This document shows positions 27,869 to 40,365 of a DNA stretch of 64,000 bases, piece by piece. Made by a program: the position numbers and the translations under genes. Every line of letters begins with the position of its first letter. Positions within the stretch are counted from its first letter, which is position 1. The notes beneath the pieces were generated by a model. That model searched no databases and was not told the origin of the DNA. It worked only from the letters and a program-made list of their open reading frames with translations. This DNA comes from DATFVA01 sp963721075 (GTDB taxonomy: Bacteria; Bacteroidota; Ignavibacteria; Ignavibacteriales; Ignavibacteriaceae), in contig CAVRHV010000005.1 in assembly GCA_963721075.1 (NCBI GenBank), forward strand, positions 124,001 to 188,000, written 5' to 3'.

Positions 27869-27960
27869 ATCCTTTTATTATCTTCATTTATAACTCCGAT
27901 TCTTTTTGAAGAATCAATTTATACTTATTTTTACCCCTGTAATTCAATTTAAGGATAATT

Positions 27961-28953
27961 ATGGTTTCTCTTTCGGTCCGCAGAATGAACGAACTCAAAA
28001 AGAAGTTCAAAGGATTAAAAGTTGCTGTTATCGGGGATATGATGCTCGACGGTTACTTTCAGGGAGATGTAAAAAGAATTTCCCCGGAAGCGCCTGTACC
28101 TGTTGTTGAAGTAGGAAATGAATTTTTCCGTTTCGGGGGCGCCGCTAACGTTGCATTAAATATTCTGAAACTTGGAGGCATTCCACTGCCTGTCGGGGCA
28201 ATAGGTTACGATAACGATGGTACAATCTTTACTTCGCTGATAAATGAACTTAATATAAAGCCGGACGGAATATTTGTTGATGAAACACGTCCTACAACTT
28301 CGAAAATAAGAGTTATTGCTCAGACCCAGCATGTGGTGAGGATTGATAAGGAAAGCAAAGAGTATCTCAACAGGAAGATACAGACAGATATTTATAATTT
28401 CCTTTTGCAGCACAGCGATAACCTGGATGCTATCATACTTCAGGATTACAATAAAGGAGTACTCTCCACATCCCTGATCGAAAAAATAGTTTCACTTGCA
28501 AAGTCTAAAGGAATAATAATAACGGTTGATCCCAAGTTCAATAATTTCTTTGCATATAAAGACGTAACAGTATTCAAGCCCAACCGGAAAGAAGCTGAAG
28601 ATGTCCTCGGGATGAAGATAAGAACAGATGATGATATTACTGCCGCAGGAAGCAGGATACTTGAAAAATTAAATGCGAAATATGTGCTTCTTACTCTTGG
28701 TGAAAGCGGTATGGCGGTATTTGAAAGAGGAAAGAAAGAAAGAAGAATGGCGACAAAAGCAAGAAAAGTTGCGGATGTATCCGGTGCGGGTGATACTGTA
28801 ATATCGACCCTGACTATGGCTCTTGCAGCAGGTGCGGATATTATTGAAGCATCATTCCTTGCGAATTATGCGGCAGGTATTGTTTGTGAAGAAGTTGGTA
28901 TTGTTCCTATTGAACTGGACAAACTTTTCAGAACGGTAAGGGAGGAAACCTGA
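27961..28953 (+). CDS. rfaE1: D-glycero-beta-D-manno-heptose-7-phosphate kinase
   Basis: A 330-residue PfkB-family sugar kinase that phosphorylates heptose 7-phosphate at C1 for ADP-heptose, the LPS inner-core precursor. The family sites GDMMLDGYFQGDVKRISPEAP and FRFGGAANVA are present in parts, and the catalytic Asp lies in VSGAGDTV. The ATG follows AAGGATAATT. Its stop overlaps the rfaE2 start (TGATG). Kinase and nucleotidyltransferase are separate proteins here, unlike the fused HldE of E. coli. Confidence 0.93.
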   Translation: MVSLSVRRMNELKKKFKGLKVAVIGDMMLDGYFQGDVKRISPEAPVPVVEVGNEFFRFGGAANVALNILKLGGIPLPVGAIGYDNDGTIFTSLINELNIKPDGIFVDETRPTTSKIRVIAQTQHVVRIDKESKEYLNRKIQTDIYNFLLQHSDNLDAIILQDYNKGVLSTSLIEKIVSLAKSKGIIITVDPKFNNFFAYKDVTVFKPNRKEAEDVLGMKIRTDDDITAAGSRILEKLNAKYVLLTLGESGMAVFERGKKERRMATKARKVADVSGAGDTVISTLTMALAAGADIIEASFLANYAAGIVCEEVGIVPIELDKLFRTVREET

Positions 28954-29429
28954 TGAGTATACTAAATATTGATGAAGCTGTTAAGATAAGAGGAGATTTA
29001 AGCAGAGAAAAGAAGAAAGTTGTATTTACAAACGGAGTATTTGACATACTCCATGCAGGGCATGTAGATTATCTAATAAAAGCCAGAGCAGCTGGCGATG
29101 TCCTTATGGTAGGTTTGAACAGCGATGCTTCCGTCAGGCGGATAAAAGGGGAGTACAGACCGATTGTTTCTGAAGACCAGAGGGCATTTGTACTTTCGAA
29201 CTTAAAACCGGTTGATTTTGTTATAATATTCGGGGAGGATACTCCACTTGAGCTGATTGAAAAAATAATTCCTGATGTCTTAATAAAAGGAGCAGACTGG
29301 TCAATTGACAACATTGTAGGTAAGGACGTAGTACTCAAGAACGGAGGCGAGGTTAAAACAATAGAATTTGTGAATTATCAGTCGACATCGGATATAATAC
29401 AGACAATACTTGAGAGATACAGCAGTTAG
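28953..29429 (+). CDS. rfaE2: D-glycero-beta-D-manno-heptose 1-phosphate adenylyltransferase
   Basis: A 158-residue nucleotidyltransferase that makes ADP-heptose from heptose 1-phosphate and ATP. Motifs: TNGVFDILHAGHVDYL with the HAGH nucleotide site, GLNSDASVRRIKG, and the end segment YQSTSDIIQ. It is translationally coupled to rfaE1. Together with the lpx genes it shows that the cell makes lipopolysaccharide with a heptose core. Confidence 0.95.
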   Translation: MSILNIDEAVKIRGDLSREKKKVVFTNGVFDILHAGHVDYLIKARAAGDVLMVGLNSDASVRRIKGEYRPIVSEDQRAFVLSNLKPVDFVIIFGEDTPLELIEKIIPDVLIKGADWSIDNIVGKDVVLKNGGEVKTIEFVNYQSTSDIIQTILERYSS

Positions 29430-29514
29430 GATAAGATTCATCATTTGATGTTACTCAAAATTTCTTTATTTAATAACATATTAACCGGTTTAATAAGTAT
29501 ACCCTCTTAACAAA

Positions 29515-32500
29515 GTGGCAGAAGAACAGAAAAAAAACAAAACGAAAGAAAAGAAAAAACGAACACTTCTGCAGAAGATTGTTAATGTCTTTCTGTATAT
29601 AGGACTCGGTATTTTTCTTTTACTTGTTATTGCTTTTGCGGTGAGCCAGACTTCCTTTTTCCGTAACTGGCTTCGCGAAAAAGCGATGAGTGTAGCTAAT
29701 GATGCATTGAATGGGGAGGTGTACATAGGCAAGATTGACGGAACAATTTTTACTTCGCTCATTCTGCATGACACTTATATAACAATGGATTCAGATACGC
29801 TGCTTAACGCTTCAAGAATTGAAGTCAGAACCAGCCCTCTGCAGCTTTTGTTTAAAAAGATCTATGTCAGAAAACTGGAACTCGATGATACCCGGATAAA
29901 CCTGATAAGAGCCAAAGACGGGACCCTGAACCTGTCAAGACTTGTTCCTCCTTCAAATACCACGGATACTACCTCTTCATCTTTCCCTTTTAAGATCCTG
30001 GTTGCCGAAATGAAAATCAAAAATTCCGGATTCTCGCTGAGAGATTATAATATTAATACGAAAACATTCTACGACGAACTGAACCTCCATAATCTGATAG
30101 TCAGAGATTTAAATCTAAGGTTAACTGCATTTGCCGATATTAACAATAAGGATTTTGAGGCAGGGATACATTCACTGTCATTTAATCCGAATGTTAATGG
30201 CTTTGAGCTGAAGAACCTGTCCGGAGAACTATATGTAAACAGTGATTCCTTAAATGTCAGTGATTTAAAACTTAAGACTGACTCTTCTGATTTTACAATA
30301 AATGCCCTTGTTAAAAACTTCTCGATATTCGACAGCACAAAAAATAATGATTTTACAAAAGCCGATTTATCCCTACAGCTGGATGCCGACAAATTTTCCT
30401 TTTCTGATCTGTCAGTTTTTGTCCCTTCAACAAATATTCTTAAAGGGACAATATCTGCAGAAATAAAGACTTCGGGATCCTTTCAATTACTGCATCTAAA
30501 TCAGCTTGAAGTGGGTTATCGTAATACTCACCTCGCTGCGCAAGGTCAGATTGAAAATATGGATGCCGGGAAGGATATGCAGATCGCGGTTGAATTTCAA
30601 AATACATATTTAAACCAGAGTGATCTGAATGCCCTTCTTCCTTCTCTTAATCTGCCGGTTTATGAAGACTTACGGTACTCTCAGATTTGATACTTTGACA
30701 TATAAAGGCAAACCACTTGATTTCTATGCAGGCATAAAAGTAACTACAGATAAAGGTACAATCGCCGTTAATGGTAACCTTAATTTTAATAACAAGCCGA
30801 TGACGTATGATCTTAATTTTCGCACCGACAGTCTTGACATAGCCCCAATTGCGGGGGTGTCTTCAAATATCATTTCAAGAGGTTCCATACAGGGTAAAGG
30901 AATCAAACCTGATAGTCTCAATGCCTCGGTGAAATTTTACGCTGGGGGTTCTGTAGTAGACGGAAACAGGATGGATACGCTGAGATTAACAGCCGATGCA
31001 AAAAATAAAAATATAAAGTACAACCTAACAGCGATTTCGGATACATTATTAGCATCCCTTGAAGGTTCATTTGATTTCACCAATAAAGTGCTTCCTGCTT
31101 ACGAACTTGACGGCGAAATTAAAAACCTTAACCTGGCTCGTGTTATGAACGACAGCATGCAGACAGATCTTAATTTTAGTCTGCAGGCAAGCGGTGAAGG
31201 ATTTAATCCCGATAGTATGAATCTGTTTCTGAGCACAACTTTTATAATTCATCCATACAAGGTATCACAATAGATAGTACCAGGGCAATTGTTGATCTCA
31301 GGAAAAATGACGGCGGCGAAAGGGTGGTAAATATAATCAGCGACCTTGCTGATATTACTTTAACGGGTGATTTTACTGTGACAGATGCGGCCGGGTTAAT
31401 GACTACTGAGATGAAAATTGTAACTAATGCCATTAAAGATAAGATGAATAAACTGATTCCGTCTGAAGCAGGGATTGATTCAATAGGGATTGCCATATCC
31501 GACATTCCAACTGTGCCAGCAGCGGGTCGTAAAACACGGATGGATTACGTTATAGAATTTAAAGACTTTCAACTTCTTTCTCTTTTTCTTGGAGGAATGC
31601 ACCTCGAACTGGATGGAGACGTTCAGGGTAAACTCGAGGAGACGGCTGACTCACTTAATTTTACATTCAATACGAATCTTGATTACCTGAAATACTGGGG
31701 TAAGAAGGATGTTTTCTTCTTATCAAAGCTGAACCTTGATCTTGCACTTCATAATAACCTGGATCAGATTTCTCTTTCTCAGCTGAATGCAGACGTGAAT
31801 CTTAGCATTGAGAGAATATTTACCGGCAATGACATTAAGGATCTTAATCTGGGTATGAATGTCAGAGATGATTCTGCTGAAGTTGATTTTTCTGCGAACA
31901 TCGAGGATTATATCAAAGCGGATGTTGATTCAAGAATGCATTTTGTAGATAACGGTGTCGAAATAACTTTCGATACACTCTCTGCCGTTTATAACAAATT
32001 CGACATTGAAAACAGAAAACCAATTATTGTTGAGTACTCTCCCGATTCGGTTCGATTCAGGAAATTTGAATTATATCACAAAAACGGAAGCATTGCGATA
32101 GATGGGATGATTCAGCGTAACGGCAATCAGGACCTCACTATAAAAATGCAAGGAATTACAGGTAAGCAAATAAGCGAATTAATTCTGGGAATGCGGCCCG
32201 AAAGTTCAATGCAGAGCAACCTGAACTTTTCTGCTGATATAAAAGGTAAGTTTGATTCGCCTGAAATGAAAATAAATCTTACAGCCGACAGTGTTCAGTT
32301 CAAAAATAAAACTTTCGGATCTCTGGTTGCCCAGCTTAATTACAAGGATAAAAACCTGAATACAAATGTACGGTTTGTTGACAGTGTACGTAATATGAAT
32401 CATCCTCTGTTGAAAATAACCGGAGATCTTCCTCTGGACCTTTCATTTGCAGGGACTGAACAGCGCCTCATAGAAAGCGAACCCGTGAGCATAGACGTGG

Positions 32501-34008
32501 AAGCTGACAGCTTCAGACTGGGAGCTCTGGGAAATATGCTTCCCCAAATAAACAAGATACGCGGTGAGTTAACTGCAAACCTTCATATAGGCGGTACATT
32601 TAATAATTTCGAACCCCAGGGTCAACTGGTGGTTGATCATGCTGACTTTGTTGTAGTAAAAAATAATCTGGAATATAATGCAGGACTTAAATTATCATTA
32701 ACCCCCACTCAACTTAAGGTTGACAGTCTTTTAATTAAGAATGCTCCGAACACAAAGAATGGGGGACAAATGACCGGAAGCGGTGAAGCAACGATTAACA
32801 ATCTTCAGATCGTATCGTCGAATTTTAATATCAGCGGTCAGCTTAAGGTACTAAGTGAAGAAAGCAGGTCGGCCAGTCCCTCTGTATACGGTGATCTTGT
32901 AATTGCTACACAGGGAAACATTGCGTTTAAGCTGGACAGCAGCGGGGCTTTGCTGGAAGCTCCGGTTGTCGTAAAGGAGGCAGACCTGACCTTCCCGCAG
33001 ACAGCAAGCGCCTATGAGAACAGTTCGAGTGATTTTATTTATGTATATCCGGCTGATTCCACTGCTCAGTCAAAAGGAAGCGAAGCTGATTTACAGAGGC
33101 TGGTAGACCTATCACACAGACACAACGAATCGCAGCAGAATAAAAAAACTTCCGGCTTATCATTTGATTATAAAATAGATGTTCATGTTGAGAAGGAAGC
33201 AAAGATAGTCTTCGTTCTTTCTAAGGAACTGAACCAGAACCTGACCGCAATTTTAAGAGGTGACTTCCATTATGAAAAGATCGACGGAAAATCAGATGCC
33301 AGCGGTCAACTGAACCTTCTTAACGGATCCACGCTTGAATTTCTCAAAACTTTTGATGCTAACGGGTCAATAAGGTTTGAAAATCAGCTTGACAATCCAT
33401 ATCTGGATATTACGGCTACTTACACAGATTATTATTATCCTGCAAGTGATTCTGCTTCAAATAACGAGGTAAAGGTTGCAGTAAAAATTACTATAAAAGG
33501 TTTCCTTAAGGATCTTGGAAAGAATCTCGTTCAGAATCAGAATAATATTGCTGTATATTATGGGGCAAATAATATTGAGAATAATAATCCGGATCCTACT
33601 AAAACCGCATCGGATGCAGTATTATTTATTCTGGCCGGCAAATTTACAGAAGGGGCAACTCAGCAGGACAGGAACGCGGCAGCATCAACAGCTGCATCGC
33701 TGGCAGGCTCCGTGGTTGGGGGATTTCTGAATAAACAATTCGGTGATGTTATCAGGAGGGTCGAGCTGCGGCAGGTTGGAACTCAAACCAAATTCAACCT
33801 GGTTGGAAAGGCAGGGGACATAATGTACTCGATCGGCGGTTCTACAAATGTATTTCAGGATATTTCCCAGGCTAACGTTAAACTGGAGTATCCTATCACG
33901 AATCAGCTGCTAATAAGGCTTGAGCGTAAACCATCGGTTACAGAAACAACATCAAATATTAACGAAATGATAAATGAATTGGCACTTAAATATAAATTCG
34001 AGTTTTAA
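29515..34008 (+). CDS. tamB: TamB/AsmA-like translocation and assembly module protein (two frameshifts)
   Basis: About 1497 residues. An inner-membrane-anchored, periplasm-spanning bridge of the AsmA/TamB group, involved in barrel assembly and lipid transport to the outer membrane. A single membrane segment lies near residues 20-42. Long repetitive beta-strand sequence follows, and the C-terminal DUF490/TamB domain (about 1150-1497) includes LNGSTLEFLK, the barrel-contact segment and a terminal Phe. The start is GTG. An extra base near 30672 and a missing T near 31235 break and restore the frame; the total is exactly divisible by three. Its stop overlaps the rnr start (TAATG). Confidence 0.87.
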
Positions 34009-36106
34009 TGAAGAAAAAAATAATTGCGTTCTTTAAAAGAAATCCCGGAAAAGGTTTTAAGAATAGAGAAATAGCTAAAAAGCTTAATATTTCCGACGAG
34101 CATGAATACAGCTCCTTAAAAGCTGCAGTTTATAAACTTTACGAAGAAAGCTTTCTTACCAAATCAGGAAAAAAGTATTACCTGAATCAAACACCATCAT
34201 CAAATACCATAACTGGTGTACTGGAATTAAACCAGGCGGGCTATGGGTTTGTCACATTAAAGAATTCAGGTCTTGGCGATATTTTTATTGCTGCAAGAAA
34301 CCTGGGTACAGCTTTTCATGGTGATACAGTTGAGGTAGCGCTGTTTGCACGTAAGAAAAGGAAGAACATTGAAGGACAGATAATTCAGGTGGTAAAAAGA
34401 AAGCGTAATGAGATTGTTGGTACTCTTAATAAATCTCATTCATTTTATTTTATTAAACCGGATGATCCCAAAATTCACAGGGACATTTACATTAATCCTG
34501 ATAAAATCGGAAATGCCAAAGTTGGCGACAAAGTGACCGTCGGGAATATTATTTGGGATAGATCGATGATCAATCCTGAAGGTGAGATTGTTCAGAGACT
34601 TGGAAAAACAGGCTCGTTCGATACCGACATTGCAGCAATTGCAAAAGAATTTAATCTGCCTTACAGGTTTCCGAAGGAGGTTATTAGATGAAGCTGAAGG
34701 GATTCCGGTAGAAGTTTCGGCAGGAGATGTCCATAAAAGAATGGATTACAGAAAGAAAGTTGTTTTTACAATCGATCCTGATAGACGCAAAGGATTTCGA
34801 CGATGCTTTATCGATTGAAAAATTGGAAAACGGAAATTACGAAGTTGGGATTCATATTGCTGATGTAAGTAATTACGTGCCCTTAGGGTCAGCTCTCGAT
34901 AAAGAAGCGTTCAGAAGAGGAAACAGCGTTTACCTGGTAGGGCGGGTGATTCCGATGCTGCCCGAAAGGCTCTCAAACAATGTCTGTTCACTTGTTCCGG
35001 ATGAAGATCGACTTACATATTCCGTCGTTGCAGAAGTAACCAAAAGAGGTAAACTGGTCGATTATAAGATCGGGAAGAGTGTGATAAAAAGTAAGCGCCG
35101 CTTTACCTATGAAGAAGTTCAGGAAATAATAGACAACGGTAAAGGAGATTTCAGCGATGAACTCTACCTGTTGAATAGTCTTGCTCAGACCTTAAGAAAG
35201 AAAAGGATGAGAACAGGAAGCATAGATTTCTTTACTCCGGAAATTAGATTTGAACTTGATGAAAGCGGTAACCCTGTCAGTATTCAAAGAAAGGAGATCA
35301 AGCAAAGCAACATGCTTGTGGAGGAATTTATGCTGCTAGCAAACAGGGTGGTTGCCTCCAGAATAGCCTCTCCGCCCAAAGGAGAGATCCATCCTTTTAT
35401 TTACAGGGTACACGATCTTCCTGATAATGAAAAGCTGCAGGAATTCGCGCGTTTTGTAAAATCACTGGGTTATACTTTTAATCCAAACGCCGCTTCCAAA
35501 TCGACAGAATTTCAGGTTTTAATGCAGATGGTGAAGGGAACCGAGGAGGAAGGCGTAATAAATGAGCTTGCGATTCGATCCATGGCAAAAGCAGTGTATT
35601 CGGCAAATAATATAGGTCACTATGGGCTTGGGTTTAAATACTATACTCATTTTACATCACCAATAAGAAGATACGCTGATCTGATTGTGCATAGAATGCT
35701 ATTTAATTACCTCGAAAAGAAGGGAAAAGAAAGATATTCATACAATATGCTGGAGGATATTAGTGATCATATTTCTGTTACGGAAAGAAATGCCGTTGAT
35801 GCGGAAAGGCTGTCAGTTAAGCTGAAACAGATAGAATATCTTAAAGCCCATCTCGGCGAAGAATTTCATGCCATTATCTCCGGTATAACACATTTCGGCA
35901 TTTTCGTTAAAATTACGGATATTCTGGCTGAAGGCCTTATCAGAGTTAGAGATTTGGAGGGAGATTTTTACGTTTACGATGAGAAAAAATATTCATTAAT
36001 TGGCAGAAGAACCAAAAAACAGTTCCGTCTGGGTGATAAAGTACAGGTGAAACTGGTTCGTGCAGATCTTGAAAAATCCGAATTAGATTTTATTATTGGC
36101 GAATAA
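34008..36106 (+). CDS. rnr: Ribonuclease R (two frameshifts)
   Basis: About 698 residues. A 3'-5' exoribonuclease that degrades structured RNA. Order: N-terminal winged helix (1-60), two cold-shock OB domains (about 65-200), the RNB catalytic domain with the metal-binding Asp cluster (PIDAKDFDDAL), and a C-terminal S1 domain (ISGITHFGIFVKI). Two extra bases, near 34686 and 34779, break the frame within 100 bases, the second right at the catalytic Asp motif. Removing both gives an uninterrupted family sequence. It is translationally coupled to tamB. Confidence 0.92.
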
Positions 36107-36127
36107 AAGTACCTTAAGGCAAAATCG

Positions 36128-39100
36128 ATGTTAATTAAAACTAAATTATTTCTTTGTATACTGTTATTAATCCCTTCCCTGGCGTTTGCCCAGTTCGGAA
36201 AGAATAAGGTCCAGTATAAAGATTTTACATGGTATTATATACAAACGGATCACTTTGATATCTACTTTACAGACAGCGGTGATAATCTTGCCGAGTTCAC
36301 TTCAAAGGAAGCCGAAGCTTCGCTGCAGTCGATAGAGAAAAGTTTTGATTACAGGATTAATAACAGAATATCCATCATTGTATACAATTCGCAGAATGAC
36401 TTCCAGGAAACAAATATAACCGACCAGTACCTCAGTGAGGGTATTGAGGGTTTTACCGAGCTTTTTAAGAACAGAGTAGTTATACAGTTTATGGGCTCGT
36501 ATAAGGAATTTCGTCACCTAATTCATCATGAGCTGACCCACGCTGTTATAAATGATATGTTTTACGGGGGCTCTATTCAGAATATTATTTCGAATAATAT
36601 TACAGTAAGCCTTCCGCAGTGGTTTAATGAAGGTATGGCTGAATATCAGGCTCTCGGCTGGGATATAAATACGGATATGTTCATACGTGATGCGGCAATC
36701 AGCGAGTATCTTCCGGATATACAGAACCTCAGCGGGTATTTTGCTTACAGAGGAGGACAGGCGGTATTTTATTATATCGCTAAAAAGTACGGTAAGGAAA
36801 AAATTGGTGAACTTGTAAATAAGATCAAAGGCCTGGGTAGTGTAGAAGAAGGTCTTAGAGCATCCATAGGATTGAGCCTGGAAGAACTTAATGACAGATG
36901 GAAGAAAGATATAAAGAAAACCTACTGGCCGGATGTAGCTGTAAGGAATGATCCGGACGAGTTTGCAAAGAGGTTAACGGATAACCGAAAAGCGGGAGGA
37001 TTCTATAATACAAGTCCTGCCCTTTCTCCCCAGGGTGATAAAATCGCCTTCATAACTGACAGGAACTACTATTTCGATGTATACCTGATGGACGCGATTG
37101 ACGGCAAAATCATAAAGAAAGCTGGTTGCCGGCAACCGTACTCCTGATTTCGAAGAACTGAATATTATTACTCCCAGTTTAACCTGGTCGCCCGACGGTG
37201 AAAAGATAGCACTATCAGTTAAAAGCGGCGGATACGATGTGATTTATATTATCAGCGTTGAAAGTGAAGATAAAGAAGTTGTTCCGGTGCAGCTTGATGG
37301 AATTCAGAGCGTTAACTGGTCACCCGACGGTACCAGTCTTGCTTTTGTGGGACATACGGCCAGGCAGTCGGATATCTATGTATACGATCTGGTTAATAAG
37401 AAGCTTGAGAATCTGACAAATGATATCTTCTCGGATAAGGATCCGGCATGGTCACCTGACAGTAAAAAAATATTCTTTGTTTCTGATCGTGAGAATAACC
37501 TGGATGCTTCAGCATTACCGGCATCTTTTAAGATCTACAATTTTGATTACGGACAAAACGATATATATAATGTAGATTTAGCCGACAGGAAAATTGAACG
37601 TATTACCAATACACAGGATGATAATGAATCATTTCCCGTTGTTGGTCCCGAAGGCAAACATATCTTATTTATTTCCGATCATAACGGCATTAATAATATT
37701 TATAAACTGGACCTCACAAAAGATGAACCAGCTGTTCCTGTAACTAATTCTCTTGACGGACTTTACCAGCTGTCAATTTCGAAGGACGGAAAAAAACTTG
37801 CTTTTTCATCGTTATACGAAGCGGGTTTTAATATTTTTCTTCTGAACAATCCGTTCGACATAAATCTGGATGAAAAGGAACTCCCTCCTACCAAATATGT
37901 AGCGGGATTAAGAAATATTACCAATGAAGCAAACGATGATACCCTTGTTTTTGAAAAGGCACGCAGGGAAGAGGATGATTCAGACAAGCTTTCATTCTAT
38001 ACCGGTAAATATGTCGATACGACAAATGTTTACGGGGATTCTGTTAAAATAGATTTTAATAACTATGTATTCGGATCTAACTCATCATTGAATATTGACT
38101 CAACAGATTCAGTGAACCAGAAATTCAACCTCACGGATAACCTTGATTCACATGGCAACTATAAGGTCAACAGGTACAAGATCACCTTTTCGCCAGATAT
38201 AATTTATGCGAATGCAGGGTACAGTTCACTCTATGGACTGCTTGGTACAACGGTTCTTTCATTCAGTGATGTACTGGGCAACCATAGGCTGATAGGCGTT
38301 ACCAGTCTGCAGATCGATCTGAAAAACAGCGATTACGGGTTGACCTATCAGTACCTTGGCGGCAGGATGAACTACGGAATAGAAGGATTTCATACAGCCA
38401 GATTCCTGTTCCTTTCCCGCGGTTTAGGTACTAATTTATTCAGATTCCGGAATTTTGGTTTTATTGGTTCGATGAGTTATCCCCTTAATAAGTTTTACAG
38501 GGTCGAAGGCGCTCTTAGTTATCTTCACGTATCCAGTGAAAATCTTGATGATCCCGGTGAACCGACTGAAAAGGTTTCGTACCTTATACCGACTGTCAGC
38601 TTTGTACACGACAATGTGCTCTGGGGCTATACCTCTCCAATAGACGGTACGAGATACAGGGTTGATGCATTCGGTTATCCGGGGTTCTTTGACTCTGATA
38701 AGAGTTTCTATTCTTTATTGGGAGATTACAGAACCTACTTTAAGATGGGAGACTTTTACTCATTTGCTTTCAGGCTTTCAGGCGGGTACTCAGGCGGCAG
38801 GAATCCTCAAAGATTTTTTATAGGCGGAATTGATAACTGGATAAACAGAAGTTTTGCCACTACTGAAATACCGATAAATTCAGCGTCAGATTTTGCATTT
38901 CTTACCGCAGGATTACCTCTAAGAGGTTATGATTATGCCGAAAGAATTGGAACAAAATACGCATTGATGAATCTTGAATTCAGGTTCCCGCTGATCAGGT
39001 ATCTTGTAACGGGTCCTTTGCCTATACTCTTCAGCAATATTCTTGGAGTAGCATTTATTGACGCCGGTGCCGCATGGAATAAAAATCACGATCTAAGGCT

Positions 39101-39275
39101 TTTTACCAGGGATGAATACAACAATACTTTCAGTAAGGATTTATTGATGGGAACCGGTGTGGGTGCACGTTTGTATTTTCTTTACTTTCTGTTAAGATTC
39201 GATGTGGCATGGCCTTACAATGTAAATACTTTCGGTCAGCCTAAATTTTACGTATCGCTGGGGGCAGATTTTTAA
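36128..39275 (+). CDS. Metallopeptidase-propeller-barrel fusion protein (one frameshift)
   Basis: About 1048 residues in three parts. After a signal peptide (ending AFAQ), a gluzincin-like domain (about 30-260) carries HHELTHAV and, downstream, WFNEGMAEY, which together supply the two His and the Glu of a peptidase MA zinc site. A TolB-like propeller (about 290-600) has PD40 motifs (LTWSPDGEKIAL, VNWSPDGTSLAF, PAWSPDSKKIFF). The C-terminal part (about 680-1048) reads as an outer-membrane barrel related to the Omp85/surface antigen group, ending in Phe. An extra G near 37123 breaks the frame. The whole could be a cell-surface-anchored peptidase; its substrate is unknown. Confidence 0.8.
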
Positions 39276-39279
39276 TCAA

Positions 39280-39311
39280 ATTCTGCCTGAAGAGAAAAAT
39301 TCAGGCAGAAT
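39280..39311. terminator. Hairpin between convergent genes, likely bidirectional terminator
   Basis: A perfect 11-base stem (ATTCTGCCTGA/TCAGGCAGAAT) with a 10-base loop, between the stops of the peptidase-barrel gene and the convergent FmdB-like gene. T-rich sequence follows on the + side after a short gap. Confidence 0.65.
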
Positions 39312-39325
39312 CTGCTTTTCTAATT

Positions 39326-39565
39326 TTACTTCTTTTCTGATGATTTATTTTCAGATTTACTCTTCCCGGCAGACGAAGGTTTTGCGTTTTTATAATCAGT
39401 CTGATAAAATCCGGTTCCTTTAAAAATCGGACCTGCACCGGGCCCAATCAGCCTCTTTACTTCGCCTTTACATTTAGGGCAAATTTTAACAGGTTCGGCG
39501 CTCATGGTCTGAAACAGTTCAAAAACATAACCGCATTCTTTACACTTATATTCATACGTCGGCAT
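39326..39565 (-). CDS. FmdB-type zinc ribbon protein
   Basis: A 79-residue protein of the FmdB/CxxC_CxxC_SSSS family. The start MPTYEYKCKECGYVFE and the second pair CPKC form one zinc ribbon; a Gly/Pro hinge follows (GPGAGPIFKGTGFYQTDY), then a Lys/Ser-rich disordered tail. The family was named from formamidase regulators, but most members have no known job. It stands alone, convergent with the peptidase-barrel gene. Confidence 0.88.
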   Translation of the reverse strand: MPTYEYKCKECGYVFELFQTMSAEPVKICPKCKGEVKRLIGPGAGPIFKGTGFYQTDYKNAKPSSAGKSKSENKSSEKK

Positions 39566-39678
39566 TTATTTATCTCCACGTAAATTAAACGGGAAAACTT
39601 AATGAAAATATTAAAAATTTTCTATAATTTATTTAATCTTCTTTTTAGATATTTAGTATTGATTTTGTTCCAAATTTA

Positions 39679-40341
39679 ATGAAAAAACTTCTACTCATAA
39701 TTTTTCCGTTAATTATCCTCGTCCAGGGGTGCCTAAATTACATCCAGGATATAAATTTATATGCAGACGGATCCGGCAAAATGAGGATTACCTACTGGAT
39801 GAAGATGCATGATAATGAAAATCTTCAAATTTTGGACAAAATCGGGCTTTTTAATGCGGATTCGATAAGAAGTCAGTTTTCTTCTCCCTATAACAAGATT
39901 ACCGATGTTGAGGTCTATACCGATACAACAGACAGTACGATTCATGCTAAAATGGAAATGACTTTTAATCACATTGATTCGCTGAATTACACAAAAGCCT
40001 TTTCAGATGCCCATTTTTCTCTGGAGGACGGGGCTGCGGGACAAAAAGTATTTACCCAGTTTATTCCTCCGATTGCCACCGGATTCGGATTTGACGGCAG
40101 CGATTTTAAGGTCACATATAAATATACTTTCGGCGGCGAGATAATAACACATAATGCGACAAAGAAAGACGGCAGGGTGCTTATATGGGAGTACAATCTT
40201 TCTGAGATAGGAAGCGGAAAAACCATTTCCGTTACTTTTAAACCCTATAAACTGAAAGAAACGCCGTACTGGATCTACGTACTCTCGGGGGTAGTCCTTC
40301 TTATTGTGATAATCTTCCTTTTTAAGAAAAAAAAGGACTGA
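39679..40341 (+). CDS. Lipoprotein with C-terminal membrane anchor, function unknown
   Basis: A 220-residue protein. Residues 1-18 form a lipoprotein signal peptide with lipobox LVQGC (Cys18). The middle is beta-rich and has no recognised family. Residues about 193-214 are a membrane segment followed by a Lys-rich end (KKKKD) that would stay in the cytoplasm. A lipid anchor and a transmembrane anchor in one protein is unusual for a soluble periplasmic domain. It resembles layouts called DUF-type lipoproteins in Bacteroidota. No operon partner; an 11-base tandem repeat follows its stop. Confidence 0.65.
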   Translation: MKKLLLIIFPLIILVQGCLNYIQDINLYADGSGKMRITYWMKMHDNENLQILDKIGLFNADSIRSQFSSPYNKITDVEVYTDTTDSTIHAKMEMTFNHIDSLNYTKAFSDAHFSLEDGAAGQKVFTQFIPPIATGFGFDGSDFKVTYKYTFGGEIITHNATKKDGRVLIWEYNLSEIGSGKTISVTFKPYKLKETPYWIYVLSGVVLLIVIIFLFKKKKD

Positions 40342-40365
40342 AGCGGCAGGATATATATCGACCAG

